NCBI GenBank assembly: GCA_963675565.2
Contig: CAXXYD010000004.1
Span: 1,426,001 to 1,490,000, forward strand
From: JARRKU01 sp963675565
GTDB taxonomy: Bacteria; Desulfobacterota; Desulfobacteria; Desulfobacterales; Desulfosarcinaceae
Reading direction: 5' to 3'
DNA length: 64,000 nt
In this document: positions 28,255-37,554 of the stretch, in pieces
Position numbering within the stretch: the first letter of the stretch is position 1
How the letters are laid out: each line of letters opens with the position of its first letter
Position numbers and translations under genes: made by a program
Notes under the pieces: model-generated
The model's database searches: none
What the model saw: only the letters and a program-made list of their open reading frames with translations
Told to the model about the DNA's origin: nothing

Positions 28255-29697
28255 TTATTGATATCGCCTGAATTCCAACTCGTTTCGGTTAACCACACCG
28301 GCCCACGCAGTCAAAGTAACAATCAAGCCACCGGAAACGGATAGGCCTCCACTTATATTAGACTGAACAAACGCAAAACCGAAAAGCGCGCACAATACTG
28401 CTCCGTTGGAACGAAAAAGCGGATTATTGGCTCTCCTGCGGAGTAAATGCAATAGCCGTACAATGGAATAAATGACAGGTGCCATAAACAGCATAAAACC
28501 GATGAGCCCCTGCTCGGCCAGCAGTTCGACGAACAGGTTGTGGATATGCTCCTTTTCCCTGCTGGTTTTACCGGTGTAAGGGTTGACTTTCTTACGATAT
28601 TCCCCGTGCCCGCCGGCACCGACCCCAACAAGGGGGGCTCGGTTGAATGTCGCCAACCCTTTCTGCATGGTCAAAAAACGCCCCTGAAAGGACCGGTCCT
28701 GAAGGTAACCTGACGATGCGACATCGAACCGTTTGCCTTTATAATGGCTGATAACGATGAAAAATCCGGCAATCAGCATGATTGCCACCGATACGCTGAC
28801 CACTACTTTGGAGAAATAGGATTTGTAAATGAAAAGTGTATAGATGAGCGCCCCCATGGCCACGGCCAGGACCATCTGCCGTGTGCCGGTGGGAAAAATG
28901 GAAAAGAACATAATTGAGAACAGCGCGATCAGCAGCCCCCTGCACTGCGGGGAAACCTTGCCGCTAAGGATAAAATGCAAAATGATGACGCAAGCTATGC
29001 CGATGGGCAGGGAAATACTGATCGGGTCGAAACCGAAGAGGGAAATTCTTCCCGAGTCGCCCCAGCGTGCATCGCTGATACCGGAAATGCCGAAATAGGC
29101 GGTCAAAATCATTAGCGACAACAGAAAGGCGAAAACGACGGCCGAACCCAAAAAACCCCTGAACCGCTTCTGGCCGTTGCCGAAGGTCAGAATAAGCACC
29201 GCCGGAATGATGCCGCGAATGAAAAAGAGCTTGATCTTGGAGATGCCGTCCGGTGGGCCGGACACATACCAGTTGAGCAGCAGGTAGGCGAAAAAGACCA
29301 GCAACAACAGGATGGTCAGGTTGCCGGCAAGCTTGATCCGGCGGATCAGGCGCCAGGCGATAGCCACGCTGGTCAGCGCCAGCATGCCGGTCAGGGCCGT
29401 CACCCCTCCGATGGAAAATGAACCGAGATAAGGCAGGGTATGGATTGCTGCGACCAGGGACTCCGGGTGTCGCATCAGCAAAATGAAGCCGCCCATAAAG
29501 ACAGTGAATGATATCTTCTGGGTGGCTCGCTCACCGCGAAGGATAATAATTAAGACACCGGCCAGGCAACTTGAATGTGCGATAATCAAACAGAGCCTTT
29601 CAAAAGCCCTTGATCTACTGAGTCGGATATAATTCGGGCCACCTACCATTTCTATAGACCAGATCCCATTATAATGCTGATCCACAATAATCAGCAT
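28255..29697 (-). CDS. O-antigen ligase/polymerase family protein (Wzy_C domain)
   Basis: A 480-residue polytopic membrane protein with about a dozen hydrophobic helices and the Wzy_C signature: PLVGVGAGGHGEYRKKVNP followed by EKEHIHNLFVELLAEQGLIG, a large periplasmic loop with the family histidines. In this locus it most likely polymerises repeat units (Wzy role) because no other polymerase candidate is present, but ligase activity cannot be excluded. The N-terminal start is uncertain: 29697 or an internal ATG near 29649. Confidence 0.82.
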   Translation of the reverse strand: MLIIVDQHYNGIWSIEMVGGPNYIRLSRSRAFERLCLIIAHSSCLAGVLIIILRGERATQKISFTVFMGGFILLMRHPESLVAAIHTLPYLGSFSIGGVTALTGMLALTSVAIAWRLIRRIKLAGNLTILLLLVFFAYLLLNWYVSGPPDGISKIKLFFIRGIIPAVLILTFGNGQKRFRGFLGSAVVFAFLLSLMILTAYFGISGISDARWGDSGRISLFGFDPISISLPIGIACVIILHFILSGKVSPQCRGLLIALFSIMFFSIFPTGTRQMVLAVAMGALIYTLFIYKSYFSKVVVSVSVAIMLIAGFFIVISHYKGKRFDVASSGYLQDRSFQGRFLTMQKGLATFNRAPLVGVGAGGHGEYRKKVNPYTGKTSREKEHIHNLFVELLAEQGLIGFMLFMAPVIYSIVRLLHLLRRRANNPLFRSNGAVLCALFGFAFVQSNISGGLSVSGGLIVTLTAWAGVVNRNELEFRRYQ

Positions 29698-29711
29698 GCT
29701 AATTATAGCTT

Positions 29712-30923
29712 CTATTCACCTACAAGTGCTTGTTGATAGGCTTCTACAACCTTAGCAAGGTGAATTGTTATGTCGTAATTCTCTATGGCCAAAGTAAGGG
29801 CACGTTTTCCAATATGCCTACGATATGCTGGGCGTTTAATTAACTCTTCTATCTTCATCTTCAATGCAGCACTGTCTCCATGTGGAACAGCCAAACCGCC
29901 TTGCTGTGCAAACAAAGTCTGTTCGAGAACGGTCTTGTCAAACGCTATTGTTGGAGTCCCACATGCCATAGCCTCCATTGCCATCAATCCGAAGGATTCA
30001 GCGATTGACGGCATCAGAAAAATATCCATTGCATTATAAGCCTTGGCCATCTGGTGCTCGTTTTGAATCAGACCAAGTTCAACGATAGCGTATCTACCCC
30101 GCAACGGTTCAACGAGCCTCTTTTCTCCCATGGTTAGAATGCAAATTTTTCTATCTGCATCCAAGCCTGTCATGCTTTCTATTACATATTTAAGCCCTTT
30201 TTGCTCATCGGTACTGGCCCTAAATCCTATCACAATTGTATCATCAGGAATCCTCAGCGCTTTCTTAGCGGCCTTCCTGTCCATCGCTCTGAACACTTTC
30301 AAATCAATACCGAAAGGAATGTGCGTCACGTTGAAGCGTTGCATCAGTGTGGATTGACGAACACACTGATGCATCATGACGGAGGAAACGATGATTTTAA
30401 AATTAGCCTTACTGTAAATTTTCTTTTTCTTTTTCCATGTTCTCACTGCGTGTTTATGGGGGCATGAATATCCGAAATTTTGGGAACAATCATTTTCAAA
30501 TCCCAAACAGCCGTATGAAAAACAACATCCTCCGGTTAGCCCCCACATATCATGAAGTGTCCAGAATACGGGCTTTCCATCTGACAACTTCAATAGTGTC
30601 TGTAGTGGAAAATATCCACCGTGAATATTATGAAGATGAATGACATCCGCTTTGTCTATATACCACTTGATCTTCTGCAGGTTGGTCAGAGCTACCAGCC
30701 CGTCTCTACCACACCTGCACGTAATGCGGTGAAATAGCCTGTTGATGATATAGCTACCATGATTACGGAACAATGCTATTGTATCTTTGTCATTTCCGAC
30801 CTTTCGCCCGACAAGCATCTTCGACTTAATCGACGTGACACCAGAAAGAGACTTATGGAGACGGTACGCGGCAATGGCGGCCCCGCCGATGGTATCCGTC
30901 GCGTTTACATGGAGGACTTTCAC
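29712..30923 (-). CDS. Glycosyltransferase family 4 protein
   Basis: A 403-residue GT-B enzyme beginning with a GTG (MKVLHVNATDTIGGAAIAAY) that forms a GTGA overlap with the stop of the next gene's neighbour at 30920. The donor domain has TIVIGFRASTDEQKGLKYVI and the EX7E-type region FLMPSIAESFGLMAMEAMAC. The stretch from about 29710 to 30860 is visibly AT-richer than the flanking genes, hinting that this glycosyltransferase was acquired from elsewhere. Confidence 0.83.
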   Translation of the reverse strand: MKVLHVNATDTIGGAAIAAYRLHKSLSGVTSIKSKMLVGRKVGNDKDTIALFRNHGSYIINRLFHRITCRCGRDGLVALTNLQKIKWYIDKADVIHLHNIHGGYFPLQTLLKLSDGKPVFWTLHDMWGLTGGCCFSYGCLGFENDCSQNFGYSCPHKHAVRTWKKKKKIYSKANFKIIVSSVMMHQCVRQSTLMQRFNVTHIPFGIDLKVFRAMDRKAAKKALRIPDDTIVIGFRASTDEQKGLKYVIESMTGLDADRKICILTMGEKRLVEPLRGRYAIVELGLIQNEHQMAKAYNAMDIFLMPSIAESFGLMAMEAMACGTPTIAFDKTVLEQTLFAQQGGLAVPHGDSAALKMKIEELIKRPAYRRHIGKRALTLAIENYDITIHLAKVVEAYQQALVGE

Positions 30924-32086
30924 CTACCGCTCGCCCCTTCCTCCAGCATGCGCCGGTACTTTTCGCCGATTACTGAAATATCATAGTTTTCCTTCACATA
31001 GCGGCGGGCTCGCCTCCCCATGGCCCGACGCGATTCGAGATCTCCGATCAGGTTGCGCAGGGCCCTGCGGACGCCCAGGACATCCCGCTCGGCGACCAAG
31101 CAGGCGACACCATCCCCCCGAACCACATGGGTCAGCCCGCCGCTGGTGCTCAGCACACAGGGAAGCCCGCAGGCCATGGCTTCCAGATTGACGACGCCGA
31201 AAAACTCCTCCCATCCGGTTGTGCCGACCGCATGGTTGACGAAGATGTCTGCAGCCGCCATTATCTGCGGAAGCTTGGCATGGGGGACGGGCGCCAGGAA
31301 TTCCACCTGCGGTTCCAACCAACGCTGACGGATTTCTTTTTCCAGCAGGGGTTTGAGTGGGCCATCGCCGAGGATCTGGAGACAAAGCCCAGAATTTTTT
31401 TTCATGAGTGGCTGCATGGCGTCAAGAATGTAGAAGAAACCCTTTTCGGGCACCAGTCGCGATACCACCAGCACACGAACCCGCCCGTCGCCGTTCCCAT
31501 TGCCCATCGATGGCCGGAACATCGTGCAATCTACGGGGTGCCCCATGAGGTGGAACTTCGAAGCGAGCTGATCGTCAAAAAGGGCTTGATCCTGAAATCG
31601 TTCGATGCACTTGGGCACGGTGATGATAATGCCGCTGGCTTCATGGATGGCCGACCGGACCGCCCGTTTGGCGATTTTCCACTGGATGGTGCGCCCCATC
31701 CCCATGAGAGTCACCGACGCGTCGAACCATACCGGCTTGCCGCCGGTCCGGGCGGCCCGTAGCGCAAGAAGGCCTTGGGGATATATAGTGGGGTCGACAG
31801 TCAGAATACCGTCACTCCCCCCCAACAATCGGTCCAGGCGATTCCGGCGATTCAGGGAGGGCCTGAAAAAAGGCGTGTGCGGGATCGGCTTCCAGAGCGC
31901 GTCGGGTATCGATATCACCTTCAGTGCCGGATCTTCATAGTGATCATGGTCCGACTTGATGATGGTAAAGGTATAGCCGTGATGCACTTGCAGGTATTTG
32001 TAAATCAGCGCCATGCACTCAAACGCGGTGTTGTTGGAAATGACACCCGGCCGAAAGGAAACGATGTTCAATGCTCTTTTTCTCAT
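30920..32086 (-). CDS. Glycosyltransferase family 4 protein
   Basis: A 388-residue GT-B enzyme. The ATG at 32086 (MRKRALNIVSFRPGVISNNT) is chosen because it makes an ATGA overlap with the flippase stop; the longer frame would lie inside the flippase. The donor domain has VRVLVVSRLVPEKGFFYILD, CLQILGDGPLKPLLEKEIRQ and EEFFGVVNLEAMACGLPCVL. Probably a sugar transferase for the same repeat unit. Confidence 0.83.
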   Translation of the reverse strand: MRKRALNIVSFRPGVISNNTAFECMALIYKYLQVHHGYTFTIIKSDHDHYEDPALKVISIPDALWKPIPHTPFFRPSLNRRNRLDRLLGGSDGILTVDPTIYPQGLLALRAARTGGKPVWFDASVTLMGMGRTIQWKIAKRAVRSAIHEASGIIITVPKCIERFQDQALFDDQLASKFHLMGHPVDCTMFRPSMGNGNGDGRVRVLVVSRLVPEKGFFYILDAMQPLMKKNSGLCLQILGDGPLKPLLEKEIRQRWLEPQVEFLAPVPHAKLPQIMAAADIFVNHAVGTTGWEEFFGVVNLEAMACGLPCVLSTSGGLTHVVRGDGVACLVAERDVLGVRRALRNLIGDLESRRAMGRRARRYVKENYDISVIGEKYRRMLEEGASGR

Positions 32087-33456
32087 CCTTGTGGTAATAA
32101 GGGATCCATCTGTTTTAGGGAGCGCGCTTCCGCCCTGGCTTCCCGCCAGGCGAACAGATCGCTGATCAATACAATCGAGGCTTTGCAGGCAACGGATGCC
32201 ACTACAATTTGCTGCAATGAAATGATCTGACCTGAGATCATGATGTATCCCAGAATAGCCATATACAGGACAAATCCCGCCAAAACGGAAATCCCGAAGG
32301 CGCGTGTGCGCTTGGCCACGATCAACAGCTGTTTGGGAAGTTCCATTACCGGAAGCAGGGACAGCCAGCAAAGGCACCTGGCGATCGGAATCGAATCAGC
32401 GTATTTAGGCAGAAGCCATCTGACCAGGGGATCCAGCAACCAGTAGGTCAGAACAATCAGGGGTAGCATGACCCCCAGACCCACGAAGCTGCACTTCAGG
32501 CAGTAGCGAAAACTCACCGCCATTCCCTTTCCGGAAGATCCGTACAGCATGGCGATGCGGGGGTTGAACACCTGGCTGATTGAGGTGGACACCGTCATCA
32601 GGGCGATACAGAGCGTAACGGCGAAAACAAAAACGCCAAGATTCTTTTCGCCCGTCATTTTCAGTATATAACTTCGTTCGACAGCGTCCCAGAGGGAAGT
32701 CGCAATGTAGGTGAAGATCATCAACGGCGCGCCGAATGCAATCATTTTTTTCAGCACAGGCCGATTCAACCGGGCTCTTATTTTCAGGGGACGGTTACAA
32801 TGAGCGTACAACATGGAGATAAAATCCGGCAATGAGGCGCGCGCGCACAAGCCGAAAAACCGGTACAGGGCGACAAGAGGGAGCGCCGCCAGGGAGGCTG
32901 CCGCCGAAATGACCGATGCCTTGGACCAGGCGACGAATTCACTGCTGTTGCGGTAGGTGCTCCCAAGATAGAACATGTACAGGGATGTCGAACTGACCAG
33001 AATTTGCGTTCCCCATCCCAGGGCGACAGGCCAGTCTCTTCGGAATACGGCCAGCGCACAGGGGATGAGAAAAACCAGCGCGTGAACCGCGCACAGCAGG
33101 CGGGTCCACCCCAGGGCGCAAGCTGCATAGCTTAACGCGGTTTTACGATCGCCCTTACCCACATAATACGGGTACTGTCGAGCCAGGGATGTGAAAACGC
33201 CTAGATGGAGAAAAAACATGAATCCCGGCAAAATGGTGAACTTGCTGTAAAACCCCAACGTCTCCGGTCCGATGAAGCGGCCCTGTATGATACTGCCCAC
33301 AAACCGCAAGCCGATGCTGATCATGCCACTGCCGGCCAACGATGAAATGGAGACAATAACCTGCCGGCGGGACTCACCTGCGAACCATTTGTGCCACGGC
33401 GCTTTTAAGCGCCCCAGCCTGCTCTCGGTTATCAACGTCGCCCCCATGGCTTGCAT
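32083..33456 (-). CDS. Wzx-type oligosaccharide flippase (MOP superfamily)
   Basis: A 457-residue membrane protein with about twelve hydrophobic helices, starting with a basic cytoplasmic segment and SGMISIGLRFVGSIIQGRFI, then GPETLGFYSKFTILPGFMFF. This matches MOP/Wzx flippases, which move undecaprenyl-linked repeat units to the periplasm. It overlaps both neighbours (ATGA at its 3' end, 25 bases at its 5' end), showing tight operon packing. With the polymerase and Wzz-like protein it completes a Wzx/Wzy-dependent pathway. Confidence 0.85.
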   Translation of the reverse strand: MQAMGATLITESRLGRLKAPWHKWFAGESRRQVIVSISSLAGSGMISIGLRFVGSIIQGRFIGPETLGFYSKFTILPGFMFFLHLGVFTSLARQYPYYVGKGDRKTALSYAACALGWTRLLCAVHALVFLIPCALAVFRRDWPVALGWGTQILVSSTSLYMFYLGSTYRNSSEFVAWSKASVISAAASLAALPLVALYRFFGLCARASLPDFISMLYAHCNRPLKIRARLNRPVLKKMIAFGAPLMIFTYIATSLWDAVERSYILKMTGEKNLGVFVFAVTLCIALMTVSTSISQVFNPRIAMLYGSSGKGMAVSFRYCLKCSFVGLGVMLPLIVLTYWLLDPLVRWLLPKYADSIPIARCLCWLSLLPVMELPKQLLIVAKRTRAFGISVLAGFVLYMAILGYIMISGQIISLQQIVVASVACKASIVLISDLFAWREARAEARSLKQMDPLLPQG

Positions 33457-34673
33457 GGCAGCATGCTGATCAGCCGCAACAGCTTCAGAGCGTATCCGGC
33501 AATTCGCTCTCGGAACCGGGTGGGAAGATAAAACAGCGCATATATTCTACGGAAAGACTTCCCCGTGGCAGTCCATCGAAGCGCCAAGGGGCGCAACAGG
33601 GATACAGGGTAAACCGCACCCCGCAGTCGACGGATATTTCTCGATGCAGAGTGATAATCACTGGCTTTCACACGGATGCGCCCACTCTCGATCAGTTCGC
33701 GCATCGCACTTTTTCCTTTTCCGGTATTCGCCAGCACCACCGAATCACCTTTCGGGTCGCTCCATTTTTCCGGAATCCCCCAAAAGTCCCCAAGGGTGAT
33801 GTCTCCATAGCGATGGCGTCCGCCAAAGGGGCATTCAAAACAGATGCTTTGCAGAAACCAGTGGTAGACCATCACCGCCCTGAACCAAGGATCCTCTCCA
33901 GCGGCGACCAAATACTTAGAGCCGTTTTTTTGAACGGCGCATATGGTCTGGGTGCAAAGCTCCTTGTTTCGAAAGGAGAAATGGGCCAAGCTGTCTGATT
34001 TTCTGAATTTCCAGTCTAAATAGCTCCAAAAAGAAGTCAGGGAAGGCACGCCATGGCAAACCAAATCCACAAGGAGCAGATTCTCCCTGACCCGGGGGGG
34101 GCAGAGCCGGTCAAGTGCAGCCACCTGGCAGGGCGTGCCGCAAAAAAGAACAATTGCTCCCGATCCTGCCAAATCAATAATATTCCGATAGAAGTTGGCG
34201 CCGACTAGGCTCGGGAGATATTTCGACCCGCGCAGCCTCGAGACATCCTCCCATTTTTTAACGATCACATGCCGCGGCGTCCAATTGTCGCCCCACTCGC
34301 AGCCGCAAACCACACCGCCACACATCAATACCAAGTGTGCCAGTTCCGAGAATAGCCCGCCGGAAGAACTTGAGATATGAATGTCCGGATCATTCGACCA
34401 TGCGGCAAAAACATCTGGTTCACCATCCGTATCCCTGGTCGCTTCCTCGGCCGCGATAACCGGACAGGACTGAACACATGCCTTGCATCCATTGCAGGAT
34501 TCTTTTTGCAAAACGGGCCGGTAAAACCCTTCAGGCGTCAACATGATGTCGATGGCCATCTGGTCACAGCCGTTTGCACACGCCGCACATCCCGTGCATC
34601 GATCCTCGCCGATGCGGCGCAAGCAGGGCGGCATCGTGCCGGTCTTCTCCTTGAGGCGTTTCGTGCAATTCAT
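33432..34673 (-). CDS. 4Fe-4S / coenzyme F420 hydrogenase beta-subunit-like protein
   Basis: A 413-residue protein. Two 4Fe-4S ferredoxin motifs near the N-terminus (RCTGCAACANGCDQMAIDIM and SCNGCKACVQSCPV) are followed by the FrhB-type N and C domains (GCEWGDNWTPRHVIV; FCGTPCQVAALDRL; FECPFGGRHRYGDITLGDFW). This family is regularly paired with polysaccharide pyruvyl transferases, as here, where the two genes overlap by one base. It may perform a redox step on a sugar or carrier; the reaction is unknown. Confidence 0.85.
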   Translation of the reverse strand: MNCTKRLKEKTGTMPPCLRRIGEDRCTGCAACANGCDQMAIDIMLTPEGFYRPVLQKESCNGCKACVQSCPVIAAEEATRDTDGEPDVFAAWSNDPDIHISSSSGGLFSELAHLVLMCGGVVCGCEWGDNWTPRHVIVKKWEDVSRLRGSKYLPSLVGANFYRNIIDLAGSGAIVLFCGTPCQVAALDRLCPPRVRENLLLVDLVCHGVPSLTSFWSYLDWKFRKSDSLAHFSFRNKELCTQTICAVQKNGSKYLVAAGEDPWFRAVMVYHWFLQSICFECPFGGRHRYGDITLGDFWGIPEKWSDPKGDSVVLANTGKGKSAMRELIESGRIRVKASDYHSASRNIRRLRGAVYPVSLLRPLALRWTATGKSFRRIYALFYLPTRFRERIAGYALKLLRLISMLPCKPWGRR

Positions 34674-35788
34674 TACGATAAGGACCGTTCCAAATACCCG
34701 TGTGAATGATCGACATGATATTTCAGGCGGGGGGTGACCAGATCGTAATCTATCGGGTAATCGAGTATCTGTTTAATTTTTGCCGGATTGTGATCGGGTA
34801 CCTGGCGGTCCATGAGGCCGATCTTTTCCAAAAGGCTTGTAATGCGAATATTGGATTCCGAATGTGGAAACCCTATGAAATTCTTACGGTATATGATGGA
34901 GAAAACCGTCCCGTGAAAAGAATTTGAACATACGAAAGAGGCATTTTGAAAAAGGCCGAGGAATTCCCTGGGGCCGGCATCCAGGATGATTTTATCGGCA
35001 ACCAGCAGCCATTGATAGCTGAACTGCAAGGGAAGAACGCAGACAACCGGAAGCGATAAGTATTTTTTAACCTGTTTGACGAGCTTGAAAAAACCGAGAT
35101 CGTGGCCCAGCTCCATGGGGTATAGCAGCAGGTATTCGCCGCTCATCGACGGGGGGCGAAGGATCTGGTTATAATCATCCGCATTGAGGAGCAATGTCGG
35201 GTCCAGCACTTGTTCTACCTCTTTACCGGTCAATTCCTTAATGAGTTCCCGGCCGCGAGTCTCTCTAGCGGACAGGGCGTGATAACGCATCAGGTAGCGC
35301 GTTATTCGTTGTTTATAACTGTCGGGGATTTCGCTCACCCCGAAACTGGGAGCATAGGCAACAAGCCGCGACCGTTCCGGTGATGCAAAAGACAAATGGT
35401 AGGCATCGCCAATTTCCTTGTTTAGCATTGAAGGGCGCCATATCTGGTCACTTCCGGCGATGTACACTTCGAAACACGGCGGCACTTCGGTCATTTGTTT
35501 CAGGCTGTCATAACGGACATCGGTCAAAGGAATCTTATTCCGGATGAAATCTCTGAAACGCCGGTCGTGCCGCTTGCCGGCCCTTTTGTGCCATGCAATG
35601 TATAGATTGGGAAGCAGGGCACCCGGGTATCGGGTCCATTGGAAACGACGTCCTTTTTCCGGGTCCAGATTGCAGTCTATGGTTTTGCAATCGTGGCCGA
35701 GCTTGCGAATGGTGTGGTTCAATGCAAAGGCCTGAAGAACCGCACCGTAATTGTGGTGGTTGTGAATGGTAATAACTCCTACATCCAC
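34673..35788 (-). CDS. Polysaccharide pyruvyl transferase family protein
   Basis: A 371-residue protein starting MDVGVITIHNHHNYGAVLQA, the family's N-terminal NYGAxLQAFAL motif, with QVLDPTLLL and a late SFHGTVFSIIYRKNF segment as in WcaK/CsaB-type enzymes. These add pyruvate ketals to polysaccharide sugars, using phosphoenolpyruvate in characterised members. Overlap with the FrhB-like gene suggests joint function. Pyruvylation would give the polymer negative charge; this is inference. Confidence 0.88.
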   Translation of the reverse strand: MDVGVITIHNHHNYGAVLQAFALNHTIRKLGHDCKTIDCNLDPEKGRRFQWTRYPGALLPNLYIAWHKRAGKRHDRRFRDFIRNKIPLTDVRYDSLKQMTEVPPCFEVYIAGSDQIWRPSMLNKEIGDAYHLSFASPERSRLVAYAPSFGVSEIPDSYKQRITRYLMRYHALSARETRGRELIKELTGKEVEQVLDPTLLLNADDYNQILRPPSMSGEYLLLYPMELGHDLGFFKLVKQVKKYLSLPVVCVLPLQFSYQWLLVADKIILDAGPREFLGLFQNASFVCSNSFHGTVFSIIYRKNFIGFPHSESNIRITSLLEKIGLMDRQVPDHNPAKIKQILDYPIDYDLVTPRLKYHVDHSHGYLERSLS

Positions 35789-35835
35789 TGCCGCGCCCCT
35801 CTCTCATGTAAAAAACTGCTATGCGTTTGTTTCAT

Positions 35836-37554
35836 TCAAAGGTTGAGCCGATCAAGAATGCGGTCAATCAACCAAGCGCGGATATCACCAAGATCATAAC
35901 GTGTATCCGAAAGCCGTTCCATGAGAAGAGGCCTTAATTCGGACGGCTCTTCACCAAGGGACAGCAACGTAGACAGATAGCGGACGTCGGAAACTGCCGC
36001 TCTGAAACCTTCCCATTGGATCGTGCCGACCAGCCCGTCAGTTGTCGGATATGCAAAAACATGGTCACTGAACTTGTTGTGATCGAAACCATTCCATATG
36101 TGTCCAAATGCATGCTGATAGGCGTATGGCATACATCCGTCATAACCGGCGGCCCACAGCAAAAGGCCATAGTTCCTGCGGTAGACCGCCGGATCCGGGA
36201 TCCCCACCTGGGGGTTTCCATAACAGAGCACGCGCTTTCCCAACCTGTGCCATTTCTTCACTTCTTCGGGATGGAATCCCGAAAGCACAGCAACATCGAT
36301 ATACTGGCCCGCAATATCAACGGTTCCTTCGTAGAGGGCGACAAAGGTACCTCCGCCTGCGCGGTGAACAATATCCCAGGACGGCTTTTGCCCCTGAAGT
36401 TGGCTGCCTTGAGCTTCGTCAATGCCGTAAATCAAAACGTGATTGATCCCATATCCCCGGGCCCTGTCGACCCATGCCTTTACATGTTGAGATAGCCGGG
36501 CCAGCCCTGCCGTATCAGTTTTATTGGCCGTCGTGGTGCCAAGAGTATACAGGTGATCATTGAGCAGTCCGGCCTTCTGCCGATGTTTGAAGGCCATTTC
36601 GAGTCGCGGGTTGTCGATTCGTTGATATATCGTTGGGTATCCTATCCCGTGATCCTTCATATCGCGCAACTCACGTTGATACTGGGCCGGCTTTTTATAT
36701 TCCGATCCGACACGCCATTCGCTTGATGACGATAGTACGCCGCGGTAGTAGAGCGCATACTCCAGCACCGGTTCGGCCAGGCAGAAGGGCAAAACCGTCA
36801 CTTCGATATTGACCTGCCCAACCGTTATTCGCCCCACAATCAATTTTATCGTCCCCCGGTAAACATCAGGTACGGCGTCCGCTGGGACCTTGATGGTAAT
36901 CCATATCGGCCGGTTGATCCCGCGAGGCAGACTGAACGGCTGTAGTCTTTCCGCATCGTTGAACGATGTATCCTGGGGAAAATGCGTACTGGATGACGAA
37001 ATATCAATATAAGAGTGGCGATTGTCGCGTTCAATCCTCAGGTAGTTTCTCTTACACGCATAATCGATTGTTACCAGGCGTTCGTCTTTCAGTAAAAGCT
37101 CGGGGGCAAGAATTCTCTTTTCTGTCCGGCGAATCGATTCGACTGCAGATTTATACCAATACTTCACTACCCGGATATCTACCGCACCTTCAACGATGAC
37201 GCCGCCGCACAGCCCAACAAGATCGGTGGGCTCAATGAGCAAATTATCAATAGCGGTGTCAGATCGGATAAGAAATGCGGCCGCCTGGAATTCGTTTCTA
37301 CAGGCGGTAATTTTTACACTGTCGCCAGCAGGAAAGAAAATTGAACCCGTTTCCGGCACGGCCCAATGGCCTGTCATGGGGTCAAATGGATGAATGGACA
37401 ATGACGTCAATGACTGCTGTGTACCCGCTTTGGGTAATCGGGCAAGTAGAGTACCTGGCCCCGGAAGCAAAATCAGCATTGTCGCAACCAAAAATGCTTT
37501 TAGTAATCGGTCCTTCGATTGAAACGGCAACTGCGATCTCCAATTGAAATTCAT
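35836..37554 (-). CDS. Secreted DUF4091 glycoside-hydrolase-like protein
   Basis: A 572-residue protein with an N-terminal hydrophobic signal segment (LLKAFLVATMLILLPGPGTLLA), a beta-rich middle, and a C-terminal TIM-barrel-like part (HVLIYGIDEAQGS; GKRVLCYGNPQVGIP) ending with IQWEGFRAAVSDVRYLSTL, the DUF4091 signature. The ATG at 37554 forms a TAATG overlap with the fcl stop. It may trim or remodel the polysaccharide in the periplasm or outside. Substrate unknown. Confidence 0.75.
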   Translation of the reverse strand: MNFNWRSQLPFQSKDRLLKAFLVATMLILLPGPGTLLARLPKAGTQQSLTSLSIHPFDPMTGHWAVPETGSIFFPAGDSVKITACRNEFQAAAFLIRSDTAIDNLLIEPTDLVGLCGGVIVEGAVDIRVVKYWYKSAVESIRRTEKRILAPELLLKDERLVTIDYACKRNYLRIERDNRHSYIDISSSSTHFPQDTSFNDAERLQPFSLPRGINRPIWITIKVPADAVPDVYRGTIKLIVGRITVGQVNIEVTVLPFCLAEPVLEYALYYRGVLSSSSEWRVGSEYKKPAQYQRELRDMKDHGIGYPTIYQRIDNPRLEMAFKHRQKAGLLNDHLYTLGTTTANKTDTAGLARLSQHVKAWVDRARGYGINHVLIYGIDEAQGSQLQGQKPSWDIVHRAGGGTFVALYEGTVDIAGQYIDVAVLSGFHPEEVKKWHRLGKRVLCYGNPQVGIPDPAVYRRNYGLLLWAAGYDGCMPYAYQHAFGHIWNGFDHNKFSDHVFAYPTTDGLVGTIQWEGFRAAVSDVRYLSTLLSLGEEPSELRPLLMERLSDTRYDLGDIRAWLIDRILDRLNL

